The notes beneath the pieces were generated by a model. It was not told where the DNA came from. It did no database searches and worked only from the letters and a program-made list of their open reading frames with translations. Of a stretch of 64,000 nucleotides of DNA, positions 10,728 to 24,587 are shown piece after piece. Both the position numbers and the translations under genes were made by a program. The stretch's first letter is position 1, and every line of letters begins with the position of its first letter. The DNA is from Vigna angularis (taxonomy: Eukaryota > Streptophyta > Magnoliopsida > Fabales > Fabaceae): assembly GCF_016808095.1 (NCBI RefSeq), contig NC_068976.1, positions 12,743,001-12,807,000 of the forward strand, written 5' to 3'.

Positions 10728-12893
10728 ATGGCGAAAGCAGAAGAGAATGTGTACACGCTGGCTTCGGTGAGGGAGGATTTGATTAGGCAAGAGGATACCA
10801 TCGTTTATGGTCTTATTGAGAGAGCCAAGTTTCCTTCCAATTCTCATACCTATGATGAGAAGTATGCTCAAATCCCTGGCTTTTATGGCTCATTGGTGGA
10901 GTTTGTTGTTAAAAATACTGAGGACGTTCAAGCTAAGGTACTATTTGCTGCTATTGCCTTATTCTTAGCTTGTTTGTTTTGTTGTCTTGTTGTCTTGTTT
11001 TGTGTTGGGTTGGCAGATTATGTCGTTATAATGGTATTATGACAGTGATTGTGCATCTCAATGGATGGCATGTGCTTTTCTTTCAATGAATTTAGCATAT
11101 TCTTTTTTCTTGAGATTGTAAGTGTTTGCAAATGGATGTTAAAAGGTATCACTAAAATATGTTGCGATAGCGCTTAAATAAGTGGTTGAAGAGTAGCTTT
11201 CCAGCCCGACAATGAAATCAAAGTGTTTGATAACTGGTTGAGAAATCAGTATTTGGAAGTTATAACTATTAGCTTGTAAATAAACATAAAAAATCACATC
11301 TCAGATGTGGAACCGTATAACCAAGCATAAGAATTTAGCATCAAGATAGAGAGTTAAAGACTGATGTTGAACATTACTTAGAACACCAAAATTCTCAGAC
11401 AAAACATTCCTAGTAGCATGCTATGTCAAGATGAGAGCCATCTGTAGAATTTTCTGCTTCTGTTATATGAGTTATTATGACCATCATAAGTGTAATAAAT
11501 CTCTGCTAGGCATCAGCATGAGTTGTTCTTATTTTTCGTATTCTGTTATTTGAATTTGAAAGAATGTTAGGTCTAAAATAATAGAGTGAATTGCAGGCTG
11601 GGAGATACACAAACCCTGAAGAAAACCCCTTCTTCCCTGAAAATTTACCACCATCAAGTGTGCCATCCTACCCCTTCTCACAGGTAATTCAGTCATGTGA
11701 TACCATTTTCCAATTTTCATAATTCATGAAATTTGAATGGTAAAGGGTCTCTCCGTTAACTTAATTCCATCTTTAGTTTTTGCATCCTGGAGCTGCTTCA
11801 ATTAACATAAACAAGTCCGTCTGGAAAATGTATTTGCGAGATTTACTTCCATTGCTTGCTACTTCGGGTGATGATGGCAATTATGCGCAAACTGCTGCTG
11901 CTGATCTTTCATTACTGCAGGTAATATTCGCTTTTATGCTTTTTAGGAGCATGTTTATGAATGAATTCATGTAGAACAATCTTTACAGTTTAATTATTGT
12001 AGAAAGCAATCTCAACTCAACTATTGTTTCGTGCATGTACTTTGGCCATGTTTAGATAACATGTTTGTTGTCGGTGACATAAGCTACAAAGGGTAGATTA
12101 TGTGTCTTTTCCTGATTTGGACGTGAAAACAGAAAGAAACATGCATTAGAAACACAAATGCAATCACACAATTATGCAAAAAGCAGTTTTGAGAAAAGTT
12201 AAATGAAATTGTTTCTGCATATTACACAAGTTCATTTTAATTTACAAGTGCTCATTAACAAGTTTATCCAAACTTGAGAATTTGCTAGTGTCCTAACTGA
12301 GTAGTGAATCTGACAATTCATTCTATAAAATATTTGCAGGCTATCTCAAGAAGGATTCACTATGGAAAGTTTGTGGCTGAGGTGAAATTCCGGGATGCTC
12401 CTCAAGACTACGAGCCTTTAATTCGAGCAAAGGTATATATATATATGGTTGGCTTGGCTTGGCTCATTTAGTTCCATGATTTCCATCATTCATGCATCTA
12501 TTTTATGGTAATTTTATAATTTGAGTTTTGGCCTACTCAATTCCACAAAACTGCATAACAGGGGTTGTTTTTCATTTACACCCTTCAATTTGGTTATACT
12601 GATTATCAATGTGAAAACTTGAACACACCCCTTATACCATTGAGTGTTAATTTTTGCAGGATAGAGAAGGTTTGATGAAATTGTTGACATTTACGAGCGT
12701 TGAAGAGACAGTGAGGAAGAGGGTTGAAAAGAAGGCCACAGTGTTTGGTCAGGAAGTAAGTCTTGACAGTGATAATGATGGCAATGGAAAAAGTAAGTTT
12801 GATCCAACAGTGGCTTCTCGTTTGTACAAAAATTGGGTGATACCTCTCACCAAAGAGGTTCAGGTTGAGTACCTCTTGCGCCGTGTAGACTGA
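10728..12893 (+). CDS. CM2: Chorismate mutase, plant AroQ type (cytosolic CM2-like)
   Basis: Converts chorismate to prephenate, the committed step to phenylalanine and tyrosine. Exons: 10728-10937, 11597-11683, 11777-11920, 12340-12432, 12660-12893; all are in phase and give 255 aa, close to the family length of about 265. Recognisable blocks are RQEDTIVYGLIERAKFPSN near residue 20, NPEENPFFPENLPPS in exon 2, GDDGNYAQTAAADLSLLQ at the end of exon 3, ISRRIHYGKFVAEVKF in exon 4 (the most conserved active-site helix, with its Arg and Lys) and the ending VEYLLRRVD. Neither start gives a typical plastid transit peptide, so this is the CM2 rather than the CM1/CM3 class. The start at 10728 was chosen because a strong 5'-UTR intron acceptor lies just before it. 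The alternative start at 10668 adds MMHRFSLVILVLTICGVRCR, a signal-peptide-like leader. Family assignment is secure; the N-terminus is not. Confidence 0.93.
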
Positions 12894-15864
12894 AGGCATT
12901 TGAATCAAGTTAGAGTTTAGAAGAACAAAAGATTAATATGATATTGTTCCATTGATTAAGTAAGCTCTTAATGAAGTGATCCTTACCAATTTCATGCAAC
13001 TCTTGATTCAGAAAGAAATGTTATTTCAGTTTTAGCACTTTCCATATGACTGACAGAAAGTTATTAGAAATCCTGAGATTTGATTGATTCCATTTGTGTT
13101 TAGAGATGAAGATAAGTTATAGGCTCTGTGACTCGCTAGTTGTAAACCAGAGCATACTTTTTGAAGAAGTAAACTAGGCTTAGACTTTCATAAAAATCTA
13201 TTTGGTTAAAAACTCAGGTCTATCTTAGGCTATTTAACTAATCTTTTAAGCCTAACTGGTCAACCTATTTAAGTGAATATACTTTGTTTGTCTTATTATA
13301 TTAATTTTATTATAATACATGAAATTATTAAACATTTCTTAAGTAATAGAATTGTTGACTTGAGAAAATATATTTTCAAAACTAGAATATCAACCCTTGT
13401 CTTGGTCTTTTTTACCATTGTTATTAGAATACTTCAATGCATAATAATTAAAACTTGAAATTGAGTTGTGTGCATGATAGCATGTTTTTCACGATATACA
13501 GTATTCTTCTTAACATGTAAGAGTTATTTGAAAAAAAAATGAATTAAATCATGTTAATGTCTTTTTAGGTGAATTAAGTTGGACTCGCAGAAATAAAAAT
13601 GGTCGGGTTGAATTTTATTTTTGAAATTCATCTATATCCCACCCAACCGTCATTTGTCGAAATTCAATAAAAGAATAAATTTTAATTTTAATGTGATCAA
13701 ATTTAGCGAAAACTATATTCCATTATAAAAATAATTATTAAAATCATACAAATTTTTTCTACTAAAAGTCTAATATATTTATTTTATTTATTTAAAACTA
13801 AAATAAAAGTGAATTAATAATATAAAATTTAAGATAATAAATTTAGGCTAAACTGTTGATCTTCTGAAACATTTAATTTTATTTCCTCTTTTGAATAATG
13901 TAATGAGAGGATTAACTTTATGAACATAAGGGGAATCAAAGAAACTTTATGCTTATAATGCGCAAATGACATGTTTAGACAAAGAGAGCAAAGAACACAT
14001 GGCTGCTAACAGTTTTCCAAAGAAAGTATAACCATTATGGAAAAGGTGTATTTAAAAATCATCAGGTATCGTGCAGTCCAACAACCGATTAAAGGTGTAT
14101 TTCTCCTTTTTCTTCCCGGGGCATTCTATGAAGGACAAGAACTCAATGTGTAGTTTTCTAAAAATTGATAATTACGGTCAACATGTGTTGTTTTCTACAA
14201 CTATAACTACCAAACAAAAAAAAAAGTCAAAAAATGAGACATAAAAGCAGGCGTCACTCATCTATTAGAAAAAGCATCGGGTGCCAACGTGAGCAATCAG
14301 TAAAAAGGGTTCATAATAAATCATTTTTATAAACTTGATAAAAAATATCTTCCAATGTACGCTCTAATAAAACAAGCACTTTGAGATATTCACTCAAACA
14401 AATTCCAGACAATTGACATTGTCTTCTCTGCCATGTCATGGCTCGCTTTAAACTAGTATAGTTCCATTGTATGACCGAACCCCCTGATTAAGGTTTTCAT
14501 ATAGCTGGGATTTCAATAAAACTGAAATGGGAGTTAAACAACGAAAGAAGCATATACGATCCTTTCACTTATATTATGGAGCCAACATTAGACTACACAT
14601 CCAAGGACAACGATATTTCGAACATTGGGAAGTTCATCAGACAAGAACCGTTGATGGCGAAAGTTTGGTCGAAGCAGACAGTCCATGGTGCATTTGTCGA
14701 CTGCATCAACGCCTCTTCGTCCGGAATTGTTTATAAACTAATCTACAGTAGATAGATAAATCACTGCTGACTTACGAAAAGATGTAAAAATCAATTTAAA
14801 AATGCATATAATCTTAAAAAAGATGTTTACACGCCTCCTACAGTTAGCATTAAGCGTGCATATATAAAATTTTAATCCTTCTAGTGACCACTTCTATTTA
14901 GGGATAATAACAAGTTGACAATTCCACAGGAGACTGTTAGGAGTCCCCACTTCAAGTAGGATGAACATCTACTTGATGTGATGCTTGAGCCTAAATTCTC
15001 CTGCCCAATGGACTAAACGTTTGACTTTCGGATTAGATTTTCCACTTTGCTTAAGACAACAATTAGTGCTTTCATTTAAAATTGAGCCACGGCAAGACAA
15101 TATGACAAAAATAGGTCTCATCCGAAAACCTGTAACATAAACTAGGCTAGATTAAAAGAATAATAACCTAAATTGACACAGATCATTTTCTACATGAACC
15201 GTTTTAGCTGTGGCTTAAAGGTACTCACACCGAGCCTACTCATGGACACACCTATTTTTAAAATAATTACTATAATTTTAAAATGCATTACTAAAAATGT
15301 ACACGGGTTAAAATTTATAATACATGTAAAAATCTAAAATAAATTTCCTTGTGCTCGTTTTACAAAATGTATTTTATTTTACTTTTCAAAATTTGAAATT
15401 TATATATATATATATATATATATATAAATCAAGACAAAAGCAAAAATGGGCCAAAATCATTTCTTTTTGCCCATTTTGGATAGGCCGGACCGAACTGGCC
15501 CAATTTTTCACTAGCCCACTGGATCAATCCAGACCACACTCATTTCCCTTGCCCTCGCATATGGAATAAAAGAATTATTTTATTCGGCACTCAAAAGCCT
15601 TGAGACTCATGGACTAGACTTTTAGATTAGCTTATGCTTAAGTGCAAACAGTGAAAATTAGATGGCGTACATTTTCACGAAAGACCGGTAGTAGTAATTC
15701 AACCACCCCTCGCCACCAAATATACAAGTGTGGGTTCCACATTTTTATACCAATACAACAAACATATGTGAAATATTTCCAATGAAGCTTAAGCACAAAA
15801 TTATAATTTATTTGCGTTACCCTTACCTTGTTAGTGAGGAGCATTGCTTAGAGGCATGGTAGTT
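12894..15864. other. Intergenic between convergent genes; no gene seen
   Basis: It contains the 3' UTRs of the two converging genes and AT-rich DNA. A (TA)n run lies at 15400-15426, and a small GC-richer block at about 15440-15560 is of unknown origin. Short open frames have no conserved character. Confidence 0.5.
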
Positions 15865-18800
15865 TCACATGTAAGGTTCTCTCAAAGCCGTCGGCAGCAC
15901 TAGTTCAGACTCTAATGGAGAGAAATAGTATTCAACCACGTCCTCTGATATTTCTTTTAAACTAGGTGGATCCCACTGCAATTTTGGAATGAAATGCTTC
16001 ATATAAGTTCCCACAAAAGGTATTTAACATACGCTTAAGACAAAATAGATATATACCTTTGGTGCAAAATCTTTATCAACCATTCTTGCTCGAACACCCT
16101 GCATAAAGAATGAGTAAAGTAAAATAAAAAAGAAAATAAAATTGTTTACAGAAAAGATACAGAGAAATCATTACCTCAAAGAAATCGGACGAGACATTCT
16201 TAGAAATTCCACGTATGGACATACGGTACTCACGTACGAGACATTTATCGAGAGTTTCAAATCTACCTTCACGTATCTAGATTAAGTAGAGAAGAAAGTA
16301 AATGTAGAAGACAAAGACCTTGAAAGGGAAATAAGCATGCAAGGGAAATGTAAACTCACAGATCGTAAGATAACTTTTAAACTCAATGGGGAGGCTTCTC
16401 TTATTCTCCTTAGAGTAGTCGAGCACCAATTGTCATAAGACTCGACAGCCTCTTTCTCCTGGCAGAATAACATTCCATTTTGAAAAGGTAAAGCAAACTA
16501 TCAAAAAGCAATGCAATTAACCACCAGATGATGGAAAACATCAACAAATTCATCACCTCTTTCTTTTAACGAAATAGGAAATGTTCAGTTAACTGCCTAC
16601 TTTTCTGCCTGTTGTTTTAAATTTCTTTTGGGTTAAGGAAGCCTCATTCCTCCTTGAAAAAGTTTGAATAAGGTTCCTTCTTCCAAAATCACTATTTTGA
16701 GGACAGGGAGGGGGTAGAAGATAAAAACAGATACTATGGAGTTGTTCTATCTCCACATGGATTGTGGATCAAGATATAATCAATACTGAAATTTCGTTAT
16801 GTAACAACACAAAATGCTTATATGTTGCCTGTACTTTTTATGTTGCCTTGGTGTTCCGAGTACCTTTAACTGGAGATCCTGTTGTATCTTAGGAAATTTG
16901 CATAATCTACCACAGATAAATTCTGAAGGACATTGAACATACACGCCATAGGAAGTCCACTTTGTTTGTGTTTTTCGTCAGATTTTATAACAGTCACAAC
17001 CTCTATGGGTTCCAGACAGGGGAAGGATATTGATTTGAGATGTTAATTCTGTGAGATTGGACAAAGTGTTGAAGGGTGAGCACGATTAAATATTGTCATT
17101 TTGCACATTCCAAATTCTAACAATATTTCTCAAGTTAAAAGTGTGCATCTTAATTAAGTTGGTGAAGTCAACAGCTAAGATCTTTTAAATGAATTTAGTT
17201 GTATGTTATTCTACGCTACATAAAAGATTTGAAAACCCTGTCATTTTAGTTCAAGATTGGTCAATTTGTACTGTTTAAAAAATTATTCTGGTGAAGAAAT
17301 GTTTGCATTTTCAAAATACGTATTTCATTTGTCTCTCAGAGGGATTTGGGTGTTATGAGGTTCCTAATGTTGGAAAGGAAAACAAATGAAACCTCTTAAT
17401 ACAACGCCAAAAAATGATATATTATCCCTACATCTAACTTTCCCACACTATGTAATTGTATTGAGACAAGAAATAAATATCTTCCACTTACAATACAATG
17501 GGAACACAATAATAATATCGCCAATAAGGTGGCTAAACTCTCCTAATGTTAGTTTCTACAATCGTATATCAAAATGAATAAAAATATTTGCTTTCTATAG
17601 CCTACATTCTTTCCTAATTTGAAAAGGACTAGTTTTCTTCGTTTTATGTGCTATCTATTCTTTTACTAATATATCTCCTCATCTTTAAAGAAGAAAACCC
17701 ATTGACCTCCCCTTCCTGATTTATGTTGAGCAATGTAATAGTCTTGCAGCTCTTCTGCATTCTAGCCCTGATGATGGAACGACAAAACTAGAATTTTGAA
17801 AAAGGTTAAATGTTACAAACGAAGTGATACCTGCATCAGTTGGAGCAGAACAAGAGTATATTTGTGTAATTGCAACAGTGTACGTGCAATTCATTTGAGC
17901 AAAAATTCAAGTTTTCTTAAGATCAAAACATTTTGATGTGCGGTATCACTGCGTATGTGACAAAATTAAATCTAAGCGAAGCAACAGCAACTTGAAAAGA
18001 TCCATACTAATGATAATAGTACAGCTATGATGACCAAGTCCTTACCAAAGGACTAGTATGAATTTTGCAGAAATGCAGCAGGACTACTAGAGCCCTCCAC
18101 CTTAATTAGGAGGTGGAGAGGATGGGTTTCCTTCACTAGTGGTGACGAGAAATATAAGGAAATGAATAATAAGTAAAAGGAAATAGAGTGCAAGAGATTT
18201 TGTAAGAAAACAACAGAGGAGGGAGAAAAACAAAAACTAGTCTATTTAAATACAGCCATAAATAAGGAAGGCTGGCTATAAAAGCTAATGTTTTTATTCA
18301 TTTTGGTATAACTTTTTAGAAACCAAAACAGGAAAGTTTTGAGAGAAAGAGAACCTCACTTCATGAGAGATAATTCTTTTTGAGTGAGAAACAAAAGAGT
18401 GTTTAGCCACCATATTGGTAGATTAGTAATTTTGTATTCCCACAATAATTTTAGTGGAAGATATTTTTATTATCTCACTTTGAGTACACAATGTATGGGA
18501 AAAGTTAAGCCTAGGGATAATAACATATTTTTCGGCCTTGAAGTATTAGTTAGTTTCATTTGTTATCTTTTCCAGCACCTAAGTCCTAGAATGAATAGCA
18601 TGGAACACTTAGTGTTTGTGATAGAGCATCAATCTGAATATTTCTCGCGAGTTAGGTTCTCTCCCCCTCCCTCTTAAAGCAAAATTTTAAGGGTGGATTC
18701 TCCAAGTGTGTCGATGCTTATCAATTGGCATTAGAGCTAGTATTTCGTGCTGATAATAAAAAAAAGAGCTAGTATTTTCTGTCACGGAAAGGATTTTGAC

Positions 18801-21800
18801 CAATAAGAAAGTTGAATGAAGTGTTTGTGATAGAGTACCAATCTGAATATTCCTCGTGAGTCCGGTTCTCCCCCTCCCCTCTCTTAAAAGCAAGAATTTA
18901 TGGGTGGATTCCCGAGCGTGTCAATGTTTATCAATTGGTACTAGAGCTAGAATGTTCTGTCATGGAAAGGATTTTGACCAATGAGAAAGTTGAATGAAGT
19001 GTCAGGAGCAAGTCACTGAGTGAGATGTGAATTCTCAGAGGCAGTGTTATGACGGGTTTGAGTAAATCCTACATTTAATGAGATACCCAGTAGAATATTT
19101 AAGGGGTTGGTTCTATCACCTTAACAGCTAGCTTTTAAGTGGGTCAGTTCCCCCAGTTGGGTGCTTCTCAGTCTCATTTTTTATGTTCACTTTTCATATT
19201 TAATTGTCTTATATGCTCAATCATGATATAATTTTAAACGTTCACTTCCAATACTTTATTGTCACACACTGTATGTTGAATTATTATATAAATAATAGTT
19301 ATTATACAAATAATTGGTCACATTTTTTATGGTAATTAATCAAAATCATAAACTTTATACGATAGATTTAATCTGTACAGTGCTCGGCCTAAAATACAAG
19401 TTTGATAAAGGAAATTTTGCCAGGAAACAGAAAAGCAAAAAACAGATACTTGAGAATGAAAAAAAAAAGAAAAAAAGCTTAAGAGACTAATTTTTCCCCA
19501 GATCATTCATGTATGTGAGTATATATATATACAGTGACCACAAGATGTTACGTTTTTTGAAGTTCAACTCTCTCTGGACTCACCAAACATAATATAGAGA
19601 TTTAATACGATTCTTACCAGAGCTTCAATAATTTCCTCCACAGTGTCGTGACTGAAACATCTGTCGATAGTATCAATCCTGTGTCAAGAAAGAAAGAAAC
19701 ACTCAGAAACAGAAAATTAGTTCAAATTAAAATGTTTAGAATTCTATGATTTATGATGGTTGACTTTAGCAATTATTTAAACAGAAGTTTCTGGATTGAT
19801 AGGAGCAAAACTGAGATATTATATTCATGACCCCCTCCCAAAAAAATAAATACCTAAAAGTCATAAACCCTAAAAAGAAATAAGGACAAGCTTGTGCAAC
19901 ACTACCTGTGAAGGACACTGCCCTTATCTGGGTAAACAATATCACCATACTGTGCAAGGGATGCCTCAACAACAGAAGGTTTATCTGTGATTAGTTTACC
20001 GAGTTGTTCTTCAAGCAAAGGAAGCCTCTGTCAGGACAACACAAATAAGGTAAGCAAAGCAAAAGTAGGTCAAAAAGTAGAACAAAGAAACACATGAACA
20101 GAGAAAAACATACTGCATTTAATGAATAATGAGTAGCAAGGCCGCAGGCAATCATTTCAACACCATTAAGCTTATCTCCAGTAAGGGCTAAGTATTCCCC
20201 TGTATAACATAGTATAAAATAAATAAATTTCTTGGAACCATTTTCTGGTTTACAGCAAAGACTATTAGAGCAAGTTTAAAACAATAGTTAAATCAAGAAT
20301 ATTCCAATGCTCTTGAAAGAAAATGGTTGTATAAATATTCAGTAGGAAATATCTTTAGTAAAGCCAATTCGAGCTATGCAGGGGGTTGGGTTGCTGAGAC
20401 TAATGGAATCTTAAGCCCATAAAGTCTAGAGAAGATAAGATTTTTCATTCACTAAATATTTGCAACAAAAAAAAATCATTTCGCTTTGAAAAGAAAAAAT
20501 AGTGTGATCAATAGTCTGAACATCCGTCTGAACATTCTGTGATCAATAAAAGTAACAAAGAATATGAAAGCAATAATAATGTGTTCATAATAACATCCGT
20601 CTAAACATTCTGTGACAAATTTGCACAGATAATACTATATAAGTGCCACATCAAATATTCTTCCTTATGAAAAAAGTTGGTGTATCTAGTTAAATAAAAT
20701 AAGAAAAATATATTTTATCCTGAAATTTGAACTCTCAAAATACTTTAGTATTGGAAATATAAAAATTCCAAAGCAAAAAATCAACTTATATCACTGATTC
20801 TGTATCCTGTCGATACTAATGAGGGAAGTTTTCGGCAATAAAGCAATCATTTTGTCCAATTTCTGGACCAGATCTAAACCTAAGGAAACAGAATGCAGAA
20901 ACATTAAAAGTTTAACAACCATTTTCAAGAAAGGAATTGGGTTTTTTAAGACAAAATGAAAATTATCTTCCACAGAAAATACTTTCTACAGACATTTCTC
21001 TTCAACTTTGTGTAGTTAACTTATTGAGGATTAGTTCATGATTTCTATTCCAGTTTTTTTAAATGACATAGTAATGCATTTTAAAAAAACTATGTCTTTT
21101 AAAAAAACTAGATCTATCAGTAAAATGCACATCAAAACTGTTACACAGGAGTCCAGCTCTAATAGCATGCAAAATGTACATTACCCAAGTAGCCAGGTAG
21201 CCGAGACAAAATATAAGAAGCTCCTGCATCTGGGTGGAAACCTATTTGAGCCTCTGGGTGAGAAAAAAACTGAGAAGATTAAGCAGAAAAAGGTTCAGCT
21301 GCATGCACTTATTGCAAATATAAAACAATTCATTGAGTGAATGAGCTAATGAAGAAATCACATACCGTTTTATCTGTTACAACACGAAACATCCCTGGTA
21401 GAGAAATTCCAGATCCACATCCCATTGTTATTCCATCCAAAATGGCAACCTACATAAATGCCAACAAAATCATCATTAAGGTATCAAAGAAACACACTCA
21501 AAATTCATCGTATAGAAAAGACATATATTGTTATTCATTATGCTGTGATACTATCCATAACCATACAGTATATGACAATATTCACATACATAATGAATGG
21601 ATGAGAAAACGTACTAGCCTAATCATCTAGCTAGTTGCTTTAAATTCATATAAATGGGTGTGTTTAATACTTCATCTTATTTTCAATTTACAGAAGGATT
21701 TGGTTCAACCATGAATAAAATTTCAACTCGACTCGTACTAAATCTTCTCTTTTTCATAGCCCTGTATTTCCAGTAACAGATTGCATTTGTGCCATTGCTA

Positions 21801-24587
21801 TAGAAATTCACTCATGCTGACGATGCAGGTACCATAAATTTATTTATGGAAAATTTATTAAAGGCTAAATTTAATTTAAATTTATTTGAATTAAGGTTAA
21901 ATTTATTTGCTTTAAAATTGACTATTGGTTAGTCTCTACACTATTTGGAAATTTTCAATAGGTATTTACGCCTCTAAAGTTTTGCAACGGGATAAGGAAG
22001 CCTAATTCAGTAAGCTTCACAAATGAATCGAGGGAGGGACAGAGAGGGGAATAGAAAGGGAAAAATTGTAGATTGCGTGATGTGAGAGAGCTGACAACAG
22101 AAAATGTCAGACCTTGGTTTCATCAATTTGAGGGGTAGGAAACATGTAAAGAGAGGATGTAAGAGATGAGATCTAAAAGTGAATTCTAGTCATGTAAGAG
22201 ACCAGAAGATCAATGTCAATTGGCTTTTAAATTGAAATGGAGGCAGACGCCAACTCAGCTTTGAGTGAGTTTGAGCATTCCCACCAGGTTTATCCAAGTT
22301 CACCAAGAGACAATTTCACCACTGCTTCACCCCAATTAGCAGCAGTCAACTTGTAAACTCATAACCTCGAGAAGTTTACAAGTTAACGCTGTAGCTTAAC
22401 AACCATGCCTAGTATTATCAATATTGGTCCACCGGAAAGAGAAGAACATAAGCAAAAAAGAATTATGTTAGGTATATATCAATTCCTCAAACCACAATAC
22501 TCAATATCTCAAATAAAACACTTTCAGCAATGATTCAAAACTTACATGTGGTTTAAGATAAGTCCCTTGAAGATATACAAATGAATATAATGTTTTGAAA
22601 AACTGTTCAGCTTCGTCAGCATTTCCTGCTCATTACAAAATTAAAAAGGTCATCACTCACAAATGAAAAATGCACCTTTGATGAAAAAGCAACTGAAAAT
22701 TAAAAGTGACCAAGACTAATTACAGATCATGATACTAACATGACATGACTGTCTTAATCTGTGCAACCCATCTGATCACAATTCATTACTATAAGAGTAT
22801 CTCAGCAATATTTATTTTTTACCAAAATTTGGGTCAATCAACCAAAGCACATGAACCTTTTATCACCACCTTGCAATAGAACTCAGTCTGAATGTGATTC
22901 AGGAGTCCTATGTTGAAATAATACTTTTTTTTTTCAGTAAATAAATATTATTAAAATACTTAAAGAGTTTAGAATAGCTAAAATTGTTTTATTTCACTTA
23001 ATCTTATGATACAACATACTACTGTATTTATAGGGGACAGTAGTTCAGAATACCAAAGGTTAGGAAGCTCCTAGAAAAACCTAATAGAAAGTTCCCCTAC
23101 ATAAACATTAATAATAATAAAAAACATTACATTTCAACAAAAATGAAAACAAAAAAAATTAAAACGGATAGGAGGACAAGATACAGCCAGGCAGCAAAGA
23201 CGAAAATGAAAAGACTTGAGATACAGAGGCCATTAGCATAGAAGAGTGATCTAGTCCCTTGGCGTCATCTAACTAAACACACACACAGACAGGTGGAAGG
23301 TGTAGATATTAAAGAAAAAACATCACTTCGATGAAGACAATAAGTAACAAGCAACCATTCATATTATCACACAAGGACATGATGCTTAAATATAAAAACA
23401 TACATTACGCCTCCACTCCAGAAAAATAACCAAATCGACTTATTAAGTCATATTTTCTTTATCAAAACTACGAGCAGGCTAAAACATAACCATATATACA
23501 AAGTAGATTTTAGAAAGCTACTAAAACAACTTTTTTATATAGAAATTACTCAAATGGTAATGTGCTTGTCAGTAAAACTACAGTCTCTAAAACATAAGTA
23601 AAGTCACAAACAGTAATCAGATAAATTACTCAAAAAAAGTGAAAACTTATTTAAATGAACTTGATGTATCCAGTTGAAAGATTGAATGAAATAGAGAAAA
23701 CAGTTTATGCAGTGGCAGTGCAACATTATCATAACAAATTCTGATGCTTGATAATTTGGTTGACTTTAATAATCATTACATCAAAATTCATACCTAACAT
23801 CACTTCTGATTGATTACCAGAGTAAAAGTTTTTACATTGAGGGTGCTTAGAAATTAAAGTAATGAAACTAAAAACACAATATACTTGCTAATTAATTAAT
23901 AAAATATTAATACACTACTCACCTTCATTGAGTGTGTGATACAACCTAAGAACATCTGCACCAGAACAGAAAGCTCTGCCACTACCCTTCAAAGCATTCA
24001 ATATAGAAACTAAAATTCAACAGAATGACCAATATCCATAAACATAGTAAAGAGAAAATAATTATGAATTACAATATCATTATCTCGTTTAGTTCAATGG
24101 TAACTTAGTGGCGTGAAAACAACAGTGATACCTTCATCAAAACAAATCCAATGTCAGAGTTCTCTTCCCACGAATCATACAACCTCTTCAATCGACCAAC
24201 CTGCGAAATGAAAACGACTAAGCCTTTACCTTAGACGAACGTACTCAAAACATGGAAAGAAAAAGGAAAAACGATGCCGTACCATGGACGCATTGAGCGA
24301 GTTCAGCGAAGCAGGCCTGTTGAGAATAGCTGCTCGTGATTTTGCTCTTCCTTCGACTAGAATCTGAAATCAAACAACGACGTGATAAATTGAAAGACAA
24401 AAACGCAAAGAGAAAAAAAAAACACAGAGAAAGCGCACGCGAGAAATGTGAGTCATGTAACCTGCTCCTGAGAATCGTCATCGTCACGCTCTGCGTAATT
24501 TGGTTGAGCAGAGAAAGCTCGATGGTAAGAATAGATAGTGCGAAGTGAGGCCCTTGTTTGCGGTAGCAGAGCTTTGAGTCTCTGCAT
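15865..24587 (-). CDS. 3-hydroxyisobutyryl-CoA hydrolase-like protein, organellar (CHY family)
   Basis: A crotonase-fold CoA-thioester hydrolase; relatives act in valine breakdown. Exons from the start: 24462-24587, 24283-24363, 24132-24200, 23923-23986, 22546-22625, 21366-21449, 21185-21269, 20114-20199, 19906-20027, 19618-19678, 16360-16458, 16175-16276, 16057-16098, 15865-15975. All phases close, giving 403 aa. It closely resembles the Arabidopsis At4g31810-type protein. Residues 1-30 are basic and Ser/Arg-rich, fitting a mitochondrial presequence. The substrate loop GSGRAFCSGAD is at 93-103 and the oxyanion segment MGCGSGIS at 149-156. Catalytic Glu174 and Asp182 lie in PEAQIGFHPDAG, equivalent to residues needed in CHY1. 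The C-terminus REPYM carries no peroxisomal PTS1, unlike CHY1. The tenth intron is 3.2 kb and carries retroelement debris. The true substrate of this subgroup is not certain. Confidence 0.94.
18612..18998. repeat. Diverged tandem duplication in the tenth intron of the hydrolase-like gene
   Basis: Two copies lie head to tail: 18612-18820 (209 bp) and 18821-18998 (178 bp). Both begin GTGTTTGTGATAGAG and end AAGTTGAATGAA. Each contains TTATCAATTGG followed by a TAGAGCTAG motif, which resembles a worn copia primer site (TTGGTATCAGAGC). Copy 1 has an extra short insertion around 18740-18770. Confidence 0.85.
18999..19165. mobile_element. Possible LTR fragment in the intron
   Basis: It directly follows the tandem duplication. 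The stretch with TTCTATCACCTTAACAGCTAG and GTGGGTCAGTTCCCCCAG resembles the ends of plant copia LTRs. No terminal repeats or target duplication could be fixed, so this is a weak inference. Confidence 0.35.
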
